Positions 24,468 to 35,067 of a DNA stretch of 64,000 nucleotides are shown here, piece after piece. The notes beneath the pieces are model-generated. The model saw nothing but the letters and a program-made list of their open reading frames with translations, did not search any database and was not told the origin of the DNA. A program made the position numbers and the translations under genes. How positions within the stretch are numbered: the first letter of the stretch is position 1; the number at the start of each line of letters is the position of its first letter. Location of the stretch: the NCBI GenBank assembly GCA_963675135.1, contig OY776129.1, forward strand, positions 74,989,348 to 75,053,347, read 5' to 3'. The stretch comes from Galeopsis tetrahit. Taxonomy: Eukaryota; Streptophyta; Magnoliopsida; Lamiales; Lamiaceae.

Positions 24468-24942
24468 GGGCTCGTTTGGATTTCAGGACGAGATTGATAG
24501 GTTTGGACAGGATTTAATAGGATTACACTGTTCATAAAAGTAATATTTGAATTAAGTTGTATGTTTGGATGGATGGATTAAATTTTAAAAAAAATAATGA
24601 CAAAATTTTCAAGTTGTTTGGATAGAATGATAGATTAGACTTTAGTTGTGAATTGTTAAAACTACCCTTTTATTTTTATTAAGTTGTATGATTGAATATT
24701 AGAATATGCATGTAATTATTGAGGGTTTTTAAGACATTACACAAAAGCATAAAAAAGGTGTGGGCCATGGGACAACTAATAACACCCCTCCACCCATGAC
24801 AAACAATCACACATTCTTGGGAAAATGTGAAAAAGTAACTCGGGCTGAGTTTATTTCTCGGGCCACAAACCATTAAACCAAACAATAGATTATAAGGGAT
24901 AAAATAATATTTCCTGCTTTGTCATCCAAACCAAACAAGTCC
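24468..24942. mobile_element. Tourist/Harbinger-like MITE
   Basis: The left end GGGCTCGTTTGGATT and right end CCAAACAAGTCC are imperfect inverted repeats. TTA lies directly outside both ends (24465-24467 and 24943-24945), the target duplication of PIF/Harbinger elements. The element is 475 bp, AT-rich and non-coding. Confidence 0.7.
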
Positions 24943-25211
24943 TTAAAAAATGGAGTATCAACTTTACAGCATTATAATTTTTTTAAATATGCATATTTTA
25001 ATGCCTAATTTTTAAATGGTTTAAATTTTATTAGGATAGACGAAATTAAAAATTGAGTTAACTAAAACATTACTTAGCATTTCAAGATGAAAGATAGAGT
25101 TAAATTGAAGTTGTTGAGTCAGCAAATTGAATTTTATTAGACTCGATGACGATATAATCTAATAATACAATGTTCTCTTAAAAAAATCCCTTTAAATAAA
25201 ACAAATACTAA

Positions 25212-25555
25212 GGTGGTGTTTGGCTTGGGATTGATTTGGATTGGATTTGGATTTGGATTGAGGTGGATTGGATTGGGATTTGGATTGAGGTGGATTGGAT
25301 TGTGTGGGTAAGTTGTGTTTGGTTAAGGATTGAGAAGTAGGGGTAGATGTATTTTTATGTCACATCAAAGTATGAGAGAGAAGAAAGTAGGAGAGAGAAT
25401 GAGAGGTTGAAAAGAGTGATTTGATTGTATAAAAATAGGTGTATAGATGTATTATAGGGGTGGATTGGTATTTAGATTGAGATGGATTGAGAGAGGTTGG
25501 ATTGGGATTGGGCCAATCCAAATCCGGATTGGCCAATCCCAAACCAAACACCGCC
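25212..25555. mobile_element. Tourist-like MITE, GGNGGTGTTTGG family, copy A
   Basis: The ends GGTGGTGTTTGGCTTGGGAT and ATCCCAAACCAAACACCGCC are inverted repeats, with TAA duplicated outside (25209-25211 and 25556-25558). The interior has tandem GGATTTGGATTGAGGTGGAT blocks. It is related to the element at 61696-62102. Confidence 0.75.
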
Positions 25556-26072
25556 TAAAAAAATACTCCACTTTGTAAGAATAATCTCTTCATCGGATAA
25601 AAATTTGACCGTTGACTCATTAGGTTGAAATAAATTATTACAACTTGTGGAGTCATTACATCTCCCAATTAAATCTCTCTCTATAAAGTACTCCATAAAT
25701 TTGGGACTAAAGAAAAATATTCATTTTGCGAATTAATTTATTTATCGATAAATTGAATATTTATTTTAGAGAGAATTTTACGTGTAAGAAGCACACATAT
25801 ATTTTACAGTTAGTCACCGACTTAGTACATCTGTACATGACCACTTAGTTCGAGTTGAAACCGGAAAAAAATATTATATTATTAAGGTTATTAAATTACT
25901 TCATCTAAAGTTTAATGTATATTTAAAATATAAGTGGGTATTAACATGACATAATTGTACAATAATTCAAAGAAGAAAAAGAAGAGATCAGTCAACGACT
26001 CCGTACACCAAGAAGCATTCATTGGGTCAATTTTCTTGTGCGGCTAGGCATCTAGAACAAAAATTCTTTTAT

Positions 26073-27518
26073 GGCCGCGGCTAAAGGCACTCAAGGATCC
26101 TATGAGGACACCCATCAAACTTTTTTTTCATCTAAGAGAACTTGCAAAATGTCTCAATATATCCCTCGTGTAAATTTTTTTTAAAAAAAAATGAAAGATG
26201 AGTACACCCACCATTATATCGGACATCTCCGATGGGGGTAGAAGTTCCATGTGGATTTCTACTCCTAACTCAAATCAAGGGTAGAAGGGGTTGGGGAGAA
26301 GATGATGTGGAGGAGAGAGGAGGAATTGGGTAGGAGAACTTCTAACCAAGTAGAAGTAAAATTAGGAAAAAAGAGAGAGTGAGATAGAGGGAGAGTGAAC
26401 AACAAATGAGAAAAATAGGAGAACAAGTTGGAGAGTGTAACTCACTTGCGAGAGTGGGCTTTAATGTGATCCCAACACTTTTTTATTTGCTTTTTTTTTT
26501 TTTTTTTTTGGCAGAATGCATTGTGAAGGTAGAAGTTTTTTGAGATAGAATAAAGAAACTTATGAGGTGGCACATATGTGGCACACATGTGTCAAACTTA
26601 AAACCAAAAAATTCTAACCCCCCACTGTGGATGCCCTTAATCGACACTCTTTCACACCCTCCAAAAATCTTCCCCACCACCAACACTGCCCCCAAAAATC
26701 TTCCCCCACCACCACCATAAAATCCAAATTCCAAAAGAAAACAACAGAAACAGAGGTAAAATGTTCGAAAATTTTAAGTGAACAAAAGTAAGATGTTCAA
26801 AATTTTTTACAAAAGAAACTCAATATATTCGAAAAAAAATCCTAAACAACTTAAATTTATCCGAAAAAGAAAATCGAACATTTTGTTCGAAATTTTTTCC
26901 AAAACGAACAAAAAACGTTCGAATTTTTTTTCAAAACAAACACTACTTGTTCGAATTTTTTTCCAAAACAAACATAATATGTTCGAAAATAATTCACGAA
27001 CTTCCAAAACAAACCCTAATTTTCTTAAATTTTTTAAAACCCCTAATCTTACCTACCTGAAACGAGCGGCGGCGACGGCGTTTCTGGAGGAGGAGGACGA
27101 CGGCGTTTCTGGGGGAGGAGGGCGACGGCGTGCGACGACGTTTCTGGGGAGGAGGGCGACGGCGTGCGACGGAGTTTCTGGGGGAGGAGGGCGACGACGG
27201 CCGCGGCATATGAGTTTGCGAGAGAGAGAGAGGAGGGATGCGAGGGTGCCGATGGCGGCGCTGCGACGAGTGTGGAGGGGCGGCGCTGCGGCGAGGGTGG
27301 AGGGGCGCCGATGTGGTGGATGGGGGAAGAAGGGGAGGGAGAGGGGGAGGGGGAGGAGGTGGGTGTACTAATTTTTTGGAATGAAAGATATAGAATTAGA
27401 GTTTTATGTAGGTTAAGGGTATATTGGAGATTTCCACGTGAGTGTCCTCGTCCGTTTTGTGTGTTTCCTCATCGCGTGGGTGTCCTCATAGGATCTTTGG
27501 GTGCCTTTAGCCGCGCCC
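26073..27518 (-). mobile_element. Non-autonomous Mutator-like element, CGCGGCTAAAGGCAC family, copy 2
   Basis: The ends are GGCCGCGGCTAAAGGCAC and GTGCCTTTAGCCGCGCCC, with a perfect 9-bp duplication TTCTTTTAT at 26064-26072 and 27519-27527. The order is reversed compared with copy 1: the TTCGAACA array is on the left (about 26761-26995) and the GC-rich block on the right (about 27060-27360). A donor-like CAG|GTAGGT reads on the minus strand at 27057/27056, and a G-box CACGTG is at 27435-27440. The copy is longer than the others because another element (26217-26636) has inserted into it. Confidence 0.9.
26217..26636. mobile_element. MITE nested inside Mutator-like copy 2
   Basis: The ends GGACATCTCCGATGGGGGTA and CCCCCCACTGTGGATGCCC are imperfect inverted repeats. 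TTA lies on both sides (26214-26216 and 26637-26639). Compared with copies 3 and 4, the host element is interrupted here just after GATGAGTACACCCA. The exact left end is uncertain by a few bases. Confidence 0.6.
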
Positions 27519-27595
27519 TTCTTTTATTCTTATTGGGCTTCACTTTGTTGCATGGGCCGACAGGAGCTCTCCAGAGTTAAGATCCAATTTATTTA

Positions 27596-29585
27596 GGGTT
27601 TGACTATTTACACCTCCATTTACTATGGATGCACTCCCTCATTCAATTTAATAATATAGTAATAATGTAAAAAACTCAAAATACCCCTTCAATAAAATTG
27701 CACTACTAAATACATCTCCATTACTAGCTACACCCTTTATTCAACTTTAAAACCCTAACCCTAATTATCGCAGTCACCATCAATTCTGACCGCCGCCGCC
27801 ACCACCACTTCCGATGAGTCGATGACCACCAAACAAAAAAAATAGAAATACCAAGAAAATACTTAGAAAATTCACACTTTTTTTATAAATTTCGACCAAC
27901 CAGTGTCGACCAAATACACGCTCGTCGACAACAATTTATCGAGGAAAGTGTATATGATCGACATTTGTTGGTCGAAAAAATATATATAGAAAAAAAATAG
28001 ACCACTTTAGGTCGACCAAATACACTCCCGTCAACAACAATTTGTCGACGAAAGTGTATAGGGTCAACCTATAATTATTGAAATTTAAAAAAAAAGAAAA
28101 AAAAAAAATCAAACTTGGGGAGAGCGGCGGTGGAGCTACTGCCGTCTGGATTGGGTTTGGGAGGGCGGCGTCTTGCGTGGGGTGACCGTCGGTGGCGAGT
28201 GGGGGCGATAGGAAAAATCGCATAAAAAAAGAAAGAAAAAAAAAGAGAAGAGATAGGGAGGAAGGGGGCAGCGGCGTTTTTTTTTTTTTTTTTTTTAGAG
28301 AAGGGGAGATGATGGGGAGCAGTGGCGGAGGGAGGGGGCCGCGGTGGCAGGGGGTGCATCTATCTTAGACAGATTTTCGAAGGGTGTTGTTAGTAGATGA
28401 GTATTTTATAGGGGAAAATTGCACTTTTGGTCCTGTAAGAATGAGTTCAAATCACTTTTGGTCCTTTTTCATGCACTTTTGGTCCTGTAGTTTATTTCCG
28501 TTAGTTTTAACGGATGAAAATTGCATAAACCATTAAATATTTCATTTTTTGTCATGTAAGAATAAGATTAAATCGCTTTCGGTCATTTTTCATACACTTT
28601 TAGTCTCATAATAAATTTATGAAACAAAAGAAAATTGCGTGAAAGTCACACATCCCTTAAAACACAACCAAAAGCTTAATATGAGATTAAAATTTTGGTA
28701 ATATCACTAAAATTATAAAACTACCAAATATATTTCAACAACTTATTTAAATAATTATTTAAAATTGGTAAATTTACTTAAAATAATTTTATGATCTAAA
28801 AATTCAATCAATTATATATAAAATGAAAATTAAATCTAAAATTGATCTCAAATCAATGCAAAAAAAAAAAAAGTACTATTTGGCTTGATTTTGATTTTTG
28901 TATTTTCAAATTATATCCAAAATATATGGTGTTAAAAATTAATTTAAATTTGAAGATTATATTTGAATATAAAGTGTATATTTTTTATTTTATATTTTTG
29001 TATATTCAAATTATTTTTCAAAATTTACTTTTAATTTTTTTTTTATATTTCAGTTTTAATACAAGAAATTACTTCAAAAGTTATTTAAATTTAAATTACA
29101 TTATATTTTTAGTAATTTTTAATTATATTCAAATCCTTGAATTAAAAAAAAAATATTTAGATTCTATTAAAAAAATTCAAATTATATAACTTAGTGAGAT
29201 TTCGTCATTTACAGTAAAACAAAATTAATATTCTAAATTCTATTGATTTTATTTATATTTTAATTTTATAAGTATAATTTGTTATTAGTTTTAATAATAT
29301 TTTTGTATTTTTTTAATTATAATTACTTTTTTAGGAATATTTTTTGATCAACTAACGGTTTCAATTCATAAACTATCTTACAGGACCAAATCTGCAATAA
29401 ACAGGACCATTTACAAACTTCAGGACCAAAGGTGATTTTGAAAAATTCCTACAGAACTAAAAGTGCAATTTTCCCATTTTATAGAGAAAATGGTATTTGT
29501 GCATCTATCTTAGACAAATTTTAGGTGGGGTGCATTAATTTGGGGTGTGCATCCATCGTTAACGAAGGTGTAAATAGGCAAACCC
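27596..29585. mobile_element. Inverted-repeat element carrying a nested Mutator-like element
   Basis: The left end GGGTTTGACTATTTACACCT and the right end AGGTGTAAATAGGCAAACCC are long inverted repeats that go on into GGATGCAC on both sides. The 7-bp sequence TTATTTA lies directly outside both ends (27589-27595 and 29586-29592). Inside are non-coding DNA with GTCGACCAAATACACTCCCG repeats and a GC-rich block (28120-28360). Without the nested insertion at 28412-29475 the element would be about 0.9 kb. Superfamily is unclear; fragments of similar sequence lie near 10470-10640 and 41360-41440. Confidence 0.65.
28412..29475. mobile_element. Nested Mutator-like MITE, GGGAAAATTGCAC family
   Basis: The ends GGGAAAATTGCACTTTTGGT and the inverse of GGGAAAATTGCACTTTTAGT flank 1064 bp of very AT-rich, non-coding DNA. 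A perfect 9-bp duplication ATTTTATAG lies at 28403-28411 and 29476-29484. Subterminal copies of TTTTGGTCCTGTAAG are typical of this widespread plant MITE type. Confidence 0.85.
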
Positions 29586-29592
29586 TTATTTA

Positions 29593-30337
29593 ACCAACAA
29601 ATTCTTTTGTTGCATGGGCTTTTATTCTTGCGGCTTCTTCCCACTCCACGGAGAAGCTCAGCTTCCCCAGATCGCTTAGGGTGGGTTTATCTCATCGACA
29701 ATTTTCGGAAAACGTTATCGATGAGTTCGAGGCTAGTGCTTTCGAGGCCTTTACTGTTGACTCTTCGACAGGGTTTGACAATGAAATGAACTTGGTCGTC
29801 AAGTATATGGGATGATGGGGCGATGCTTTTGAACCCCATAAATCACTTTTCCCTATTTCGATCATTTTAATTTTGGTCAGATTTTTTGACTTTGGTTGAT
29901 AGGTGGGTTTACAGGTGGGCTTTTGAACATTTTTCTTTTAATATACAACAGTTCATTTGTCAATTTATTTAACCAAAACAATTATAATGATATCATATGA
30001 AAATAACAAGATCTTAAATTTACAAAACGTAATATTCTTTATATATATTTATATATAAAAAAAAATCCACCCAAATTAATTAAATAACAAACATTTTCCA
30101 CTGAGATTTGATCTCATTATATATCCATGATTTGTAAATGTACAAAATTTTATATATTAACAAGATATATATATATATATTTTTTTGATGGAGTATATTA
30201 ACAAGATATTAAAACTAGCGTTTATAATTGATAAAACACATAATATCTTTATGCATGTGGATAATGAATCCTTGTGATTTGTGAACACAGTCTCTTAAGA
30301 ATCTATATTGATTGGTATTGGGTTGGACATAAACTCA
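29593..30337. other. Intergenic region with a possible exon-like gene fragment
   Basis: Between 29678 and 29816 a higher-GC stretch reads RVGLSHRQFSENVIDEFEAS followed by AFEAFTVDSSTGFDNEMNLV on the plus strand and then stops. It looks like a real exon from a gene, but I do not recognise the family and find no adjoining exons. The remainder is AT-rich with (TA)n runs and no gene. Confidence 0.35.
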
Positions 30338-30346
30338 ATTTAATTT

Positions 30347-31460
30347 TGCCGCGGCTAAAGACCCAAGGATCCTACGAGGACATCACAGGAACATTTTTTT
30401 ATCACAAGGGGTATGCGAAATGATGTTTGTATCTTTCTTGCACTTTTTTTAAAAAGGACGGATGAGTACACCCATCCATTCCATTTCACACCCGATTCAT
30501 CATTTCACACCCCGAATCATCAGTTTGACAAAAAAAAAAAATCCTAAAAACCCAAAATTTCAACAACAAAAATAAAATCTTAATATGTTCGAAAATTTTA
30601 TCCAAACAATGTTGAGATGTTCGAAATTTTTTAACGAACAAACTCAATATGTTCGAAAAAAAATTCAAAACAAATTAAATTTTTTCCAAAATAAACACAG
30701 ATTGTTCGGAAAAAAATTCAAAACAAAGTAAATATGTTCGAAAAAATTTCAATTCCAAAACAAACACAAATTGTTCGAAATAAATTTCAAAACAAAGTCA
30801 ATATGTTCGAAAATAATTTTCGAACTTGTAAAAACCCTAATTTCCAAAACAAAGTAAAAATTTCCTACCTTGAAACTGAAACGGGCCGCGGCGGACGAGG
30901 GAGGAGGAGAGGGGTTGCACACATCTCCAGCGGCCCGCGGTGGACGAGGGAGGAGAAGAGCGGTGGCGGTGGCGAGCGCGCACACCTTTAGCGGTGGCGG
31001 CGTTTGAAGGAGGAAGGGGAGGGGGCGTGACAGCGCCCGTGCGAAAGGCGAGGGAGGGGGCGTGACGGCGGCGCGTCGCTTGGAGGAGGGGCGGCTGCGT
31101 TGCTTGGTCTTCTCTTCAAACGGAGGGGTCACGACGGCGAAAGAAGCTTCTCGCGACGACGGCCGCTTGTAGGGATGAGGAGGTGGGCCGCGGCCGCCTG
31201 AGAGTGGGAGGAGGCGGTGGGCCGCGACCGCCTGAGTGTGGGAGGAAGCGATTGACAGAGAGAGGAGAGAAATTTGGTGGGTGTATCAAAATAAGAGAAA
31301 AATTAGGATTAAGAAGAAGAAGCAGGGTATTTTGGGGTTTTCCACGTGGGTGTATTCATCCGTTCTGTGTGTTCTCATCACGTGGGTGTCCTCATCCGTT
31401 CTGTGTGTTCTCATCACGTGGGTGTCCTCATAGGATCTGTGTGTGCCTTTAGCCGCACCC
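30347..31460 (-). mobile_element. Non-autonomous Mutator-like element, CGCGGCTAAAGGCAC family, copy 3
   Basis: The ends are TGCCGCGGCTAAAG and GTGTGCCTTTAGCCGCACCC, with a perfect 9-bp duplication ATTTAATTT at 30338-30346 and 31461-31469. The TIRs are more diverged than in copies 1 and 4. The TTCGAACA array is at about 30585-30830 and the GC-rich block at about 30880-31260. A donor-like AAG|GTAGGA reads on the minus strand at 30869/30868. Three CACGTG G-boxes (31343, 31379, 31415) come from a 36-bp subterminal unit repeated in tandem. Confidence 0.9.
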
Positions 31461-32614
31461 ATTTAATTTAAAACTTAGGCCCAATTTCATTTTTGTCCTC
31501 GAGGGGCCGAGAAATACGTGAAAGGCCATTATAAATACACACAAACTTATATTTTTAAGAAAAAATGATTATTTATATATATAAAAAAAAAAAATCAAAG
31601 ATGAAGACAAAGTAGTATTGGCAATTGTTTGAACAGACAGTGTACTATTAGATGAATACTAAAATTGGGTTTTCTATGGTCAGGAAGGGTGATCGCCCTT
31701 CCTGACGACAGGAAGCCAATAAAAAATTGACACCTCATTTACTTTCGCCATAGTGCGATTTAGCTTCGTCATATAATAAAATAATTATTTTTTTAAATAA
31801 AATATATAAATTACCAAAATATCCTATCTTTTAAAAAGAGTTTAATTAAGATTAGGGACAATCCTATAGACACAACTAGGAAAAGAGACAAAAAATTATA
31901 GAATTAGGATTAAGGTCAAATTCATAACCAAATAACCAATTATACCCTTATTCTTTCATCACACCAATAATTTAAATTAAAACAATAATTAAAATTAAAA
32001 TTATTGTTTTTAATTTTAAATCAAATTGTTTTTTTTTTTTTTTTAACCATCGGAAAAAAAAAATTTAATCAAATTGTAAATTAAAATTATATTTTAAATT
32101 TAAATCATTTCATGGTCAACAATGCTATCTTCTGTACCAGAAACATTCCGTTTTGAAGTTACGAATTCAATGTTGCTGCAAATCCCATCTGCGATAATCA
32201 ATAATTCGATCTGCAAATCTCATTTGCGCTATCTTCGATACCAGAATCATTCCATTGTGAAGGTATGAATTCGGTGTTGATGCAATAATTCCATCTGCAA
32301 ATTCCATCTGCGATAATCAATAATTCGATCTGCAAATCCCATCTGCGATATGCGATCATCATCGAACTACCCAAAATAGAGTTAATTTTGAGTTTCTAAA
32401 TCTCATCTGAGAACCATTCCATTATCAAGGTATGCAATTTTATTCCGTGTTGTTTTAATTCAATAATCAATAATTCGATTGGTTCATTGTTCTTCCAATA
32501 TATACTCTGTCCAACACGATCTTCGATCTTTTCTAATTCGCCCCTGTTTTATATTATGCGATTTAGGGTTCTATTGAACGTGTTAATTGGAGAAGTTAAT
32601 TTACTGAATCAGAA

Positions 32615-32717
32615 ATGAAATATGCTGTGATTTTAAAGTTCGAATTCGAGGAGAAAACCAAGTTGATCCGTGTTCAACAATCTTCAAAGTTCGAAGACAT
32701 TGTTAACGAAGTAATCG
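32615..32717 (+). pseudogene. Possible first exon of a transposon-encoded protein, remnant
   Basis: An ATG opens MKYAVILKFEFEEKTKLIRV followed by QQSSKFEDIVNEVIG, and the frame ends at a good splice donor (ATCG|GTATGT). The start resembles the small ubiquitin/PB1-like N-terminal modules that precede some plant Mutator transposases, but this is a weak, memory-based resemblance. It lies inside the 3.3-kb element. I cannot find the exons that would follow. Confidence 0.3.
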
Positions 32718-33513
32718 GTATGTGGCCATATTGTTTTTTTTTTTTTTGCTTAGAGTATATTTTGTTTTTTGGAATATGATTTACAGGTTTAGCTTATATT
32801 CAACTTATATTTACACATGTGCATTAAATGTTTAGCATATATTTCAATATATGCAGTAACTAGATATGTATTTATTAATTACTTATGTTAGGGCCAGATA
32901 TAGTTAAGTCAACCCATAATATAATGTTTTCTATGACATCGAATAAAATCATGGAATATCATAATAATTAATCTCATATTAAAATAATCCATACAATTAT
33001 AAAAGTAATGTTAAAAGATTATAATTTATCAATCATAATTAATATTATTAAATTTAAATATATCCACTACTCCCCACAATTATCTCACGTAATCCAAACC
33101 AACAATATATTTTTGACATTTTCAAACATACTGATATTCAATGATAATTTTTTTCTATAAATAATATTATAATTAAAATTTCTAAAATGAATAGTTTATT
33201 TTGATATCCACGTTTGCATAATATGTATACGTCAATATTATAATAATACTTTTTATATTTAACATCTATAACCAAATGATTCACGTAATAATACTATGAT
33301 TATCGTAGTAATCATAAATATAGAAAAAAATGGTGTATTTTTTGCATTCCATACTGCACATATCTCAATGTGCATATTTGTTTGGCATATACGTGCGCAT
33401 ATATTCCATAGAAAACGTTCCACTTTACTGAATTAATTACATCATATGTATATATTTTTTTTTGTTGCTACGATTTTCCATCCAAATTGTTTAAGATTGT
33501 CTATTCGGGAATT

Positions 33514-33660
33514 TAATATTTCGAACGCAATTATGACCGAGATTATGACTGATGAATATTTAGGAAAGTTTGAAATTTCGAACGCAATTATGACCGAGAT
33601 TATGACCGATGGATATTTAGGAAAGTTTGAAATTTCGAACGCAATTATGACCGAGATTTT
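33514..33660 (+). repeat. 57-bp tandem repeat, in frame
   Basis: About 2.6 copies of a 57-bp unit that reads ISNAIMTEIMTDEYLGKFE (19 codons) in one frame. Both sides are bordered by TCGGGAATTTAATATTTC. The unit length is a multiple of three, so the frame stays open through all copies. It is inside the 3.3-kb element. Confidence 0.8.
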
Positions 33661-35067
33661 CGGGAATTTAATATTTCATCAGCTCCTGTTTTGAATTTCC
33701 TATTTTATCTTAATTGAATATGCAAATTTCGATTTTATTTATAAACGGAGGTTAAAATTGTACTTTTATAAATCAAATTGTCCTTCTTCCTAACTTTAAA
33801 AATTTTTGTCTTTATTTCGAGTTTCTATAGGTGAAATGTCCTATATACTAATTTCCCAACTCAAATTTTATACAGTATATTTATAAATTTAATTATATAA
33901 AATACAAAACATTTATTTTCATTTTTCAGCCTCTGCCCCCTTTCCCCACCGGCCACCACCACCCTGTCGCTGCCGGTCCCTACCCTGGACATCCCGCCGC
34001 CACGACCCCACCTTCCCTCTTGCCGCTTCTTTACGGAAATTTCTGGATTCAGCACCAAATCCCCAAATTTCAATAACACCAAATTCAATTATACAAACTC
34101 TGTAAAAAAAAATCTATTATACAAATCAAAGACTATACATAATTGTTTCCTAGAAATACCCATTTTTGAAGATTGTTTCAAACACTGTAAATCAAAGATC
34201 ATGCCTCACTTCTTTGCCCTCTTATGGGTCTCAGTGGTACGTTTCTTGTAGGGAGCCAATTCAGCAAATTTAATTCAGAAATCATTAACAATTGTTTCCT
34301 AATTTCATAATACTAAAATCTTGTTTCAAAAATTAATCCCCAAATTTCAATTGCTAGCCATTGTTTTCTTGTTAAGGAATTAAATATTCCTTCAAAACCC
34401 AATCTCTAAATTTTAAAATCTCCCTTCTTGTTTTCAATTGCTACAGTAGTTAAACATAAAGAAATTAATTAAATCAATATTTCTGCGGTGTGCGGCGGTT
34501 TCGAAAGGGTGGAGTGACACGACGATTGGGAAGAAGATGAGACAATTGAAAACTCAGGTTTTTAGAGTGGTTAGGAGAAGAGAAGGGAGGAGACGAGGCT
34601 GGGTTTAGTAATGAATTAGGGATGGACAGGAATAGCGAAAGCGGTTTGCAGAAAAATGTGTTTGAGGAGAGACGGCGGCTCATTTCTAGGAGGAAGACGA
34701 ACAATTTTTTCCTTCTTGATATTTTCATTTTGTTAATGTTTTAATTGAAAAATGAAAGGTTAGAAATGATATCTTTTATTTATTTAAATTTAAAAGGATG
34801 TTTTTGTCATTTTATATTTATTATTTTAATTTATTATCAAGGCGAAGCATTGCGATTGTAAATTGCATAGTGCAAACGCACTATTGCAAAGTGCAATCAT
34901 ATCAAAACAATTTTATACGTTGGATCAACGATCTAATGGTATTTAATAGATTTCCTGTTGTCAGGAAGCGCGAAGCCTTCCTAACCATAGAAAGACCCTA
35001 CTAAAATAGATCTGAATATGTACAGTAGTATAATTTTATTTTAAAATACTTAAAAAAAAAAAAAGTC

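Larger units (their letters stand above)
31666..34998 (+). mobile_element. 3.3-kb Mutator-like element with inverted repeats
   Basis: The left end GGGTTTTCTATGGTCAGGAA and right end CATAGAAAGACCC (with TTCCTAACC before it) are inverted repeats of about 45 bp. The 9-bp sequence TACTAAAAT is duplicated at 31657-31665 and 34999-35007. Inside are a repeated block with ATCTGCGATAATCAATAATT (about 32180-32350), a possible first exon (32615-32717), a 57-bp repeat (33514-33660) and a GC-rich stretch at 33930-34040. No transposase core is visible, so it is either non-autonomous or internally deleted. Confidence 0.75.

Noticed and set aside
33514..33660. CRISPR-like array
   Set aside because: Repeats are adjacent with no spacers, and the DNA is a plant nuclear genome; it is a tandem repeat.
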